Source: Tyto alba (lineage: Eukaryota > Chordata > Aves > Strigiformes > Tytonidae). From it: a stretch of 64,000 nt of DNA. The position numbers and the translations under genes are program-made. The notes beneath the pieces are model-generated. The model ran no database searches, was not told the DNA's origin, and saw only the letters and a list, made by a program, of their open reading frames with translations. Shown here piece after piece: positions 37,361 to 44,640 of this stretch (position 1 is the stretch's first letter; the number at the start of each line of letters is the position of its first letter). The stretch is from positions 8,373,730-8,437,729 of the forward strand of contig NW_024881324.1 of NCBI RefSeq assembly GCF_018691265.1, given 5' to 3'.

Positions 37361-37404
37361 GGGGAGCTGGAGGAGCGCAGACACACACGGTGCGTGCAGC
37401 CCTC

Positions 37405-37488
37405 GCTGCCGCCGCCGCCGCTGCTGCCGCTGCCGCCGCCGCCGGAGCCGCCGCCGGAGCCGCCACCGGAGCCGCCGCCGCCGCTGGA
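37405..37488 (+). repeat. GCC-rich triplet repeat in the JARID2 leader
   Basis: Runs of GCC with GCT interruptions are followed by a period of about 12-13 bases of the form CCGCCGCCGGAG, repeated three to four times with small changes. It lies in the presumed 5' leader and would form strong secondary structure in the mRNA. Confidence 0.75.
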
Positions 37489-37657
37489 GTTGTCTCAGCC
37501 GCTCTCCCTGCTGCAGCGGCACAAACGTGACTTCCAGCGTTGTGGTTGTTTTGCTGTTTTTGTTGGTTTTTTGTTTTTTTTTTTGTTTTTTTTTTTTTTG
37601 TTTTTTTTTTTTTCTGATTATTTATCTTCTCCTTTCGGCCCCCTCTCCTCCTCCAAG

Positions 37658-37663
37658 ATGTAA
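37658..37663 (+). promoter_or_regulatory. Start-stop uORF (AUGUAA) in the JARID2 leader
   Basis: The sequence is ATG followed directly by TAA, with A at -3 (AAGATGTAA). It is the first ATG after the GCC-rich repeat, so a scanning ribosome would meet it before any other. Start-stop elements of this type can hold a ribosome with an empty A site and reduce downstream initiation. The function here is inferred; the element itself is plain in the sequence. Confidence 0.5.
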
Positions 37664-37750
37664 CTACAGCTCTGACACTAAGGACCTGCAGATCGCTTAG
37701 GTGGCTTGAGAAAGAGAAAAGGGGATATCAAGGGCGTCGTTTTCTTTTTT

Positions 37751-37789
37751 ATGTTTAGGGGGAAATTTTCCATTATAATGTTTCACTAA
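37751..37789 (+). promoter_or_regulatory. uORF 2 in the JARID2 leader (12 codons)
   Basis: This upstream reading frame of 12 codons plus stop reads MFRGKFSIIMFH, with a second in-frame ATG at 37778. The context of the first ATG is weak (T at -3). It ends about 250 nt before the JARID2 ATG, which leaves room for reinitiation. Confidence 0.4.
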
Positions 37790-37995
37790 AGTGATATTTT
37801 TTTTTTTGTTTCCTTCGCATTCGTCTTTTTTTTTTTTTTTTTTTTTTTCGTCCCCCATTTCTCGGATTTATTGCTAGGAGAATCACATTGTGAGGAAAGA
37901 AAGTCGGATTACAAGATACCACTACAAACAACCCCCTCCCCCCAGGATTTTTTCGGTATTTTTTTTTTTTTTTTAAATTGTCGCGGCTTTAATTC

Positions 37996-38043
37996 ATGAA
38001 GCAATTGTCCCCTTTTGCAATCAGAATTTGGATACCAGAATGA
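37996..38043 (+). promoter_or_regulatory. uORF 3 whose stop overlaps the JARID2 start (ATGA)
   Basis: The frame of 15 codons reads MKQLSPFAIRIWIPE and ends at TGA 38041-38043. The JARID2 ATG occupies 38040-38042, so stop and start share the string ATGA. The uORF is in the -1/+2 frame relative to JARID2. Its own ATG is in weak context (T at -3, A at +4), so leaky scanning to the main start is expected. The geometry is what termination-reinitiation coupling uses, but that role is inferred. Confidence 0.5.
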
Positions 38044-38084
38044 GCAAAGAAAGACCCAAGAGGAATATAATTCAAAAGAAATAC
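38040..38084 (+). CDS. JARID2: JARID2 coding exon 1 (N-terminal 15 codons, partial gene)
   Basis: The codons read MSKERPKRNIIQKKY, which is the N-terminus of JARID2 as I know it from vertebrates, and they stop exactly at a GTAAGT donor (38085-38090, phase 0). JARID2 is a nuclear Jumonji/ARID protein that has lost histone demethylase activity. It acts as an accessory subunit of PRC2, helping recruit and stimulate the complex on chromatin in development. Only this short basic leader lies in the window. The ubiquitin-interacting motif, the PRC2-binding region, the ARID, JmjC and zinc finger are encoded by later exons. The start codon has A at -3 (and A, not G, at +4), an adequate context. The family continues with an acidic stretch beginning DDSDG, which I did not find here, so intron 1 runs off the window. 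The preceding CpG island and 5' leader fit a developmental regulator gene. The identification rests on an exact short peptide plus the splice junction, not on a long alignment. Confidence 0.95.
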
Positions 38085-38090
38085 GTAAGT

Positions 38091-38471
38091 GGTCATAACA
38101 TCTATCATTTGACTCCCAATTTTAGGAAATGGCAGCGAATGTCAAGTTTATAGCTAATCCTGCAGCTATAAGGCTCTCGAAACAAATGTGATACTGAATT
38201 TTATTTTTCTGCGGTGTGGTGGGGGAGTTTCAGAGGCCCCTTTTAACGGGGAAACCTTCTATCCAGTCTGGTTATAAAACCAGATTTGTGTAGCGATTCC
38301 TCCAGTGAATAAATGTATTGACCTCAAATGACACAATCATAATCTAGTTTTAGATGAAAGGCGGGGGAGCTCGGGGGGCTGCCGCGATAATGTCACGAAA
38401 CTGCATTTTCAAGCGGTTGTATTAATATTGCGCTTTTGCATGCGAAAGGAGGTATTATTTTTTGTATAGAC

Positions 38472-38507
<36 letters not shown>

Positions 38508-39169
38508 ATCTGCGTGTGTGTATCCCCGCCTGGTGAAGCGGCGGCGGCGGTTGCTGAAAAGCCCTTTAAGTTGAAACCGAGTGTCTCGTTATGGCGAGCT
38601 CGTTTCTCGCACCACCACATCCCATCTCCTGTCTGCGACCGTCTCCTTCCCTCTTCCCTTGCGATAGAAACCGAACGAGCCGGGGATCGCGTTACCGGGA
38701 ACGCTTTCCTCGGGATTGATTTGAATAATGGGGAAAATGGCTCGGTGTACAGTTTTAAAATAATTCATGATGATGGCTCGAAAATTTGGGCTAATCCAGC
38801 GCAGCCCGGGTTGTATTTCTGCTTCTCTTTATTCAACCGCTTAACCAATCCCTTGTAATTGTCTAATCCTTTAAACGTATAAATGTGGATGGATAGTTGG
38901 ATTTTTGTTCGTGCTCCAGTTACGTTTTGATTGGCATAGGGGAGTTTTTCATTACGTTTGGAAAAACTGAGGGGAATTAGCCAAATATGCAGTAGAGCGA
39001 ATAATGATTTCTATCTGCACGTTTCAAAAAAAAAATATTCTTCATTTTGTTGTTGGGGGCGGGGGGGGATATAAATCCATGCTTGCGGGTGTGTTTTGGT
39101 GCGAGGCTTTAAAAGTTGTAGTTTATATCGCGCCTGTCGTTTGTGCCGTTTTTTTTTTTTTTTTTTTTT
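38091..39169 (+). other. Start of JARID2 intron 1
   Basis: AT-rich sequence after the donor gives way to moderately CpG-rich DNA at 38340-38760, with a T29 run between. One long plus frame crosses here, translating the T-run as polyphenylalanine, and it is not a gene. No exon is supported. Confidence 0.6.
38475..38503. repeat. Poly(T) tract, 29 bases, intron 1
   Basis: This uninterrupted T29 run is followed by GC-rich sequence with a GGC triplet cluster (38539-38551). It is one of several T-tracts of about 13-29 bases between 37.5 and 41.8 kb, including 39150-39173, 40936-40955 and 41707-41726. Confidence 0.85.
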
Positions 39170-39304
39170 TTTTCCTCAGCGAGGGGTGTTTCTTGGCAGG
39201 GAGGGTGACCTTCGGGACACTTTCCCTCGCTATTCTATAGATTTGGTAAAAACTGCAGTTAGACTCCAGCTGACTGCCGCTATCGACTGCCCGCCCCGCT
39301 GAAA

Positions 39305-39690
39305 CGCAGCCCGGGGGGGGGGTGTCATGAGGGGGAGGGGGGGGCTGCGCGGTATTTGGGAGCTGGGCCCCCCCTTCCTTTCTCCCTCCTCCCCCCCCCC
39401 CCCCTTTTCGAAATTTCCGAATTAAAATACATCCGCATTGCAGAGGAGCGGGGAGCCCGGGGCCGGCGAGTTTAAAGTGTTGCATCGAAACGGGAACGGC
39501 GGGTGGAAAGTCTGGCGAAACACGCGAGGCGTCCACGTTTCCCAGGCAGGCAGACAAAAGCGGGGCGGGGGGGGGGGGGGGGGGGGGGGGGCGGGAAGGA
39601 AACCGCGGTGTTAATAATTAAAAGAGAAGGGGGGGGTGGCCAAACGGGGGGGGGGTGTGGGTGTGAGGGGGGGGGGATCGCCCCCAAACC
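39305..39690. repeat. G/C homopolymer array with quadruplex potential
   Basis: Long G-runs occur at 39312-39320 and 39336-39345, a C14 run at 39391-39404, a G25 run at 39567-39591, and several G6-G9 runs up to 39677. Each stretch has four or more G-runs at short spacing. Similar runs recur at 40158-40172 and 40286-40310. Confidence 0.8.
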
Positions 39691-40015
39691 GCTGCTCTGG
39701 CGGGGGCGAACAATGCGGCGCCGCTCCCGCCCCGCGCCCTGAGGGGGAGGGACGGGGGCGGGTGCTCCCCGGTTGCAACTTCGCGGCGGCGCTTTTATTA
39801 TTATTTTTTTTTAACACACCCTTTTTAAAAAAACCTATTAATTATTTATTAATTTTCCCTCCTCCACTCCCTCCTTTTTTTTTTATCATTTTATTATTTT
39901 TTTTTTTTTTTTTTGGTAATTTCGGGCGGCAGCAGCAACAGGTTGCCGGGGCTGGTGACGGCAGCCCGCGGGCCGCCGGCCACGCCGCCGCCCGGCCAGG
40001 TTCGCCCTGCTCCCG

Positions 40016-40023
40016 TGACGTCA
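40016..40023. promoter_or_regulatory. Full CRE palindrome (TGACGTCA), first copy
   Basis: This is a perfect 8-bp CREB/ATF site in CpG-rich context (CCGTGACGTCACAAAG). An identical site lies 97 bp downstream. Confidence 0.65.
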
Positions 40024-40112
40024 CAAAGGGAAGGGCCTGCGCGCCGTGGAATCTTCGTTTGCCTCAGCGCTTCCCCCCCCCCCCCCCAGCACACGCACAC
40101 CCCCCCCACGCG

Positions 40113-40120
40113 TGACGTCA
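40113..40120. promoter_or_regulatory. Full CRE palindrome (TGACGTCA), second copy
   Basis: This second perfect 8-bp CREB/ATF site (GCGTGACGTCAGAG) lies about 75 bp before the donor-like CAGGTGAGC. Two exact copies within 105 bp of a CpG island are unlikely to be accidental. Confidence 0.65.
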
Positions 40121-41401
40121 GAGCCGAGGCGGGCCGGCGGGGGCGGGCGGAGGTGGTGGGGGGGGGGGGGGGCGGACAACGACACCCCGGGGCCAGGTGA
40201 GCAGGTGCGGGGCCGCCCGGCCCCGGCCCTGCCGGTTTCGGGGTGGGAGGGGTGGTTAACCGCACACGGTTTGCGCGGAGGGATGGGGGGGGGGGACGGC
40301 GTGGGGGGGGACACGCGTGGCGCGTTTCCTCATGCCCGTGACCTTCGGGGCGCGGCGGGAGCACGCCGGGACGCCCCCCGCCCCCGTTCCTTTTTGTTGT
40401 GTGAACAACCTCCGCGGGGGCATTTAACACCCCCCACCCCGGTAGCACCCCGGAGCACCAGGCACCCCAAGCCCCGCCGTGGGTGACCCTGCCGAGCGTC
40501 GGGTCCCCCGGCCCCGCTGCTCGCACCCACCCGTGAGGGGCTGCGCTGGAGGTGCTGCCCCGCCGTGAGGAGCCAGGGTCCAAAACGGGTGCCGCCCCCC
40601 TCCACCCCCCCCCCCCCCCATCATCAGCTGCGCAGGCATCGAGTGGGCGCTCCCGTGGGCTCCGGTTCCACGCGTGGCAGTGGGCTGTCAAAACCGGCAG
40701 CGGGGCCGGTTCAGGCTGCCGGTGCTGCTGCTTTTAGGTTATTGGTGAGGGAAATTCTGAAAACAAAAAGGTGGTGAGAACAATGGAGTAAAGCCTGCGC
40801 CTTGCTGGCTGCCGTCGAGGGGCTTGGCTCCCTCCCACCCCCCCCATAAGTGGTTGCAATTAAAAGTTCTAAACTTTGAGAGCGTTATCTTTTGCGACTG
40901 ATAACCCAGGAATGAGGAAATCCGTGTATGCATCGTTTTTTTTTTTTTTTTTTTCTTCTGTGCTTTAAAAGCGCTATCACTTAATTTTTAAAAGAACTAT
41001 GGCTGACTCATACAAATCTTTCTTCTCACTTTACCCTCCTCCTTCTCAAACATCTTTACATATCAAATATTGCCTTTTGGCTCAAGCCTCAGAAAACTGA
41101 CAGCTTTGTAAAGCATCAGCCGAGAAGCCAGACTGCATTCAGTATGCGCTTGGAATTAATAGTTCTTAAATGAAAAGCTTTGAAGTCTTAAGCGTAATTT
41201 CACAGGTGCGTTTTTCTGCCCGTTTTTGTGATGCCGAATAGCAAATCTTCTGTTCTTGCTGGCTTAGGTCTCGGAGTATCAGACCTGGATTACTGTCTGA
41301 AGATACCTGCACAGTCCTGCCACGGTAGCAGATGGCAAAGTATAATTAAGGAGTCGTGTCACTGCTGTCGCCTCGTGTGATTTGTTTCCTTGTCCTTGCA
41401 G

Positions 41402-41457
41402 AAGTAAAAGTGCTGTAGTCTGCCATGAGGTGACACGCTTCACCTACGGACGGCCTG
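41402..41457 (+). other. Candidate 56-bp exon in JARID2 intron 1
   Basis: A pyrimidine-rich tract ending TTGTCCTTGCAG precedes it and CTG then GTAAGC follows it, so both splice sites are good. Length is 56, not a multiple of three. If joined to JARID2 exon 1 in phase 0 it would read AAG TAA, giving one lysine and a stop, so it could only be an untranslated or poison exon. It contains an ATGAGGTGA mini reading frame. No homology is recognised; splice-site quality is the only support. Confidence 0.35.
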
Positions 41458-42430
41458 GTAAGCCCCTCGGCCGGCGGGCCGGCCAGGCCTGCCCGGGATT
41501 AGCGTGCTGCAGACCCCCGAGGAGAGCCCCGGCCAGCGCCGCAGCCTCTGAAACAATGCTCCCTGCTTGGGCGAGCTGGGAACGGGCTCAGGGGGTTTTT
41601 TAGTGGGGGACGGTGACCACGCAGCACCACTTCCTCCTGAGTCGAGGACATCTGTGTGGCCCTGGGCACCCCAGGGCTTCAGCCCGACCCTCCTGCCCTG
41701 CTTTATATTTTTTTTTTTTTTTTTTTCCTGTGGGAGTTTCCTCATTTCTCTCCCGCAGCCCCACAACTGGCAGCGTGCTTTAAGTTTGACCACTTCCTAC
41801 AAGAAATAATGTAAATACACCAGTGGCAGCAGAGGTAGTATTCAGTGTACATTGCATCTTATTTCACGTAACCCTTCTGAGGCTTTCTTGTACTGGGTCT
41901 TTTTTAGGCTTGCAATAACAATTCCAGCAGCACAGCGTGCTCAACTATTATTTTTTTTTCCCATATGTGTAACTTCAGCTAACAGTGTGAGGATGCTAGC
42001 CGTACTTGAGAACTGAGTTTAAGTTCTCTTAACCTCCTGGTCTCTTGAGGCTGCAACATTATGTTTTAAGTGGCTATATGCTAGTGTGTGACTAGAAACT
42101 AGTAATTAAAATACTTTTTAAGGAATATTTGCTTTTTGATATCAACAAATGCTTTGCCCTGAGATACTAATGAACTCCTGCTCGCTCTGATGAACTGTGA
42201 GCCAGGAGTCTGTGTAAGATGCTGTTCAGAGTGAATTATAATGAATCAAGGCCCCTGTGAAGAGTTTCTAATGTTCATTAAGCACTTTCACCTTCTCTTA
42301 TGAGGCCTACTAAGCCAGTATTAAAAATATATTACCCCTTCCTTTTCTGTAGATGTGAAATAACAGCTAATGATGTTATGCATATGCTAAAGTATGGTAT
42401 AAACGTCAGCTGATTTTGTAAGGCAGTAGC

Positions 42431-42560
42431 ATTCCCTCCATTTTATTGTTTGATGAAACAGAAAGAAGTTTAAATTACTTGCCTGAAGCTACATACTGTA
42501 GCGGTGGCAGAGATGGAACTGCGGTATTTCTGCAGCCTCATCCAATATTCTGTCCTGTAG
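42431..42560 (-). mobile_element. MIR-like SINE fragment
   Basis: Read on the plus strand it follows the reverse complement of the MIR core: CCATTTTATTGTTTGATGAA, then an AGAAGTTTAAATTACTTGCC block, then AAGCTACATACTGTAGCGGT with GGCAGAGATGGAACT. It is heavily diverged, but the order and spacing of the phrases fit well. Confidence 0.6.
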
Positions 42561-42790
42561 CTTACAGGCTTTTGCTATGAGGCATGGCATCTGCTATACA
42601 GGGACTAGTTTGTGCAGTTCAGTTACTTTCTTCAGGATTTCTCCCCTCCCCAGTTATGGTCTGGACTGTTAGCTTAACAGTGAATTTTTAACATAATAAT
42701 AAAATAAAAGAGGCATTTCAGTATGTATGCTTGTTTTTTCTGGAGTGATGATCATACCCTGCAGCTGATAGAGACCAGTTGATACTGTGA

Positions 42791-42799
42791 TGACTCAGC
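42791..42799 (-). promoter_or_regulatory. NF-E2/MAF-type site (GCTGAGTCA)
   Basis: The minus strand reads CAGCTGAGTCATCACA, a good NF-E2/antioxidant-response core, in JARID2 intron 1. A single motif is weak evidence of function. Confidence 0.3.
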
Positions 42800-44233
42800 T
42801 GTGGGTGTATTACATAAAGTAGGTCAATTTTTAAATCTCATAGTGTGAAGCTAAAGAGACTCCAGATTTAAAATTTATATTTTGTTTATACACATTGCTG
42901 ATATTTCCTGGTTTGAACATAACTGAAAGTTCTTGAGGAGGAGGGAGATGTTTTTTGGGGTTGATTTGAGGGTGGGTTTTTTCTGGCCATTTATATTGTA
43001 TAGTGACTGAATTCAATCAACTTGAACTTGGAGAGGGAGGGGAAACACCAGCTGCTTTCATTTCTAAAGTTTCCAGTTTGCAGCACTCAAGTGAAAGGGA
43101 GGCTTAAAGGTAATTTTAAAGTAGGGAAAGGAAAAGCAGAGACAGGTTTATTACTTTTTATTACAGGCACCCAGCTTTTGTGTGATTTAGCAGATGTGGA
43201 ATTTGCAGAGGAATACATGCATTGCTGTGAAATCCAAATTTGCATTTAAAACAATCTGTTTTTTCCCCCTAGTCTTTTGCATGGCTTTCTTCCCAACTAT
43301 AAATGTAAACCAAGTGTAAATGATGCATTGTTTGCCTTAGTGGGCAGACAGTCTGAAAACAATAGTGCTGATGGATTTGACTGCCTCTGTGTAAGATTAA
43401 CGGGACATTAACTTTCAAGTCTAATAATTCAAATTTCAGTGTTGCCAAACCTGAGCTTCCCTTAAATGTTTCCCCATGTTGATGGCCCTAAATGTCCCTA
43501 TGCTATGGGCCAAAACTTCAGTTGACAGCTTTTATGATCTAGCTCTTCACCCTCAACACAAAGCCCCTTCTTAACCCGTTGTTAGGACTTTAGGGAAAAG
43601 GGTAAAACATACCTGAAGTTTGATCCCCAAGTGAACGGTATGCATATACTTTTTATACTTTCTGCCATTTTTTATTTAAAGCATTTTTAAGTGGTAGGAA
43701 GCCACTAGGAAACTTAAAAGCTGCAAATCGCTTGTAAAATTCAGGTCTAGTATGTGAGGAGTACTTGGCGCTGAAATTCAGATACAGGAAATAATATGCT
43801 TGCCAAAATGTATTTGGTGTTCTCTTAGATCTTTGATGGGTTGGTTGTTTTGCTGGCTCATTACTACTGGGAATATTGGATGTGATCCTTCTTGGTTTTT
43901 AACGGGCAGGTTTTATTTGGGAACTCTTGGTTTTCATTTGTAGGGGTGGGTTTGTTTCAGTCAGTCACAAAATCGTTTTCTCAATGAATCAGTAGGTAGA
44001 AGGTTTAAAACCATTTGCCATTTCACTTGCTCGGGTTTCACACTTTCCCTCGTGTAATGACATCCTGTTCTGATGTTGTTCCTTCAGTAATCTGGCAGAG
44101 GCCTGGTATTTCCAGTGGTGGGCTGTGGGAAAGGAATAAACCCTTCAATTATAGCAGCGAGGGCTTGTTTGAAAATATGCGAGCTCTCTTCCCCTCTGCG
44201 TGTGCTTTCTTTTTGTCTGTCTCTTCCTTATAC

Positions 44234-44640
44234 CGACGAAGGGCCCGAAGCTGTAAAATGCTGCTGTTGAACTCGCCCCGCGAGCGGTGGCAAAGCTGAG
44301 CGGTGGCCGAGAGCGTTGCCGCGCCACACGCCGTGGCTCGAGGCTCCCGGCTTGGAGCTGGCAGCCCCCCAGTCCACGAGCAGAGGGATGGTGTGAGGGT
44401 GCCCCATCTGCTCCCCCGCGAAGTTTATCGGCTTCAATTGATGCTGCTGCAGAAGGACGTTCGGAGCGACCGGCTTGGCTGAGCACGGAAGCGAGGGGAA
44501 AACGCTCAGATGGAAATCGTCGTGCCGCCGGGTCGCGTAGGGAGAGAGCGGCATCTGAAACTGCTTCAGCAGTTCTGCGGCAAATATCCTTGACGGACGT
44601 GACATAAACCGCATCCCCCGTCTGCTTATCTGGGCGAACA
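44234..44640. promoter_or_regulatory. Intronic CpG island, 44.2-44.6 kb
   Basis: I count about 40 CpG dinucleotides in roughly 400 bp, flanked on both sides by ordinary CpG-poor intron. CpG sites that escape decay imply an unmethylated element in the germline, usually a promoter or enhancer. The long overlapping open frames in this patch follow from its GC content and are not taken as genes. Confidence 0.55.

Larger units (their letters stand above)
37360..38039 (+). other. JARID2: JARID2 5' untranslated leader (start approximate)
   Basis: This is the stretch between the proximal promoter elements and the JARID2 start codon. There is no splice acceptor that would clearly separate it from the coding start, so I read it as one exon. 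It begins with a GCC/GAG-rich repeat, passes through T-tracts broken by single G residues (37544-37613, 37796-37848, 37958-37974), and contains three upstream AUG elements. The true transcription start is not visible; an ATTTAAA at 37321 and an inverted CCAAT (ATTGG) at 37351 suggest that it lies within about 100 bp downstream of them. The 5' boundary given is an estimate. Confidence 0.6.
39170..40740. promoter_or_regulatory. Second CpG-dense block, in intron 1
   Basis: This 1.5-kb block of very GC-rich, CpG-rich DNA starts about 1.1 kb after exon 1. It carries long G and C homopolymers, GC boxes and two perfect TGACGTCA sites. It is separated from the first island by AT-rich leader and early intron. 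A donor-like CAGGTGAGC at 40194-40202 would end an alternative first exon at 40196. It could be a downstream promoter of JARID2 or of an antisense RNA, but no transcript can be shown. Confidence 0.6.
41458..44233 (+). other. JARID2 intron 1, 41.5-44.2 kb
   Basis: GC-rich to about 41700, then ordinary AT-leaning intron holding the MIR-like fragment and the NF-E2-type site. I see nothing coding. Confidence 0.65.

Noticed and set aside
37079..37663. 194-codon plus frame upstream of JARID2
   Set aside because: It translates the TG/CA repeat, the A42 tract (polylysine), the GCC repeat (polyproline) and T-runs (polyphenylalanine). This is simple-sequence read-through, not a protein.
39894..40691. 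265-codon minus frame through the second CpG block
   Set aside because: Made of Gly/Pro/Arg-rich translation of G and C runs ending in polylysine; frames are open on both strands. No domain is recognisable.
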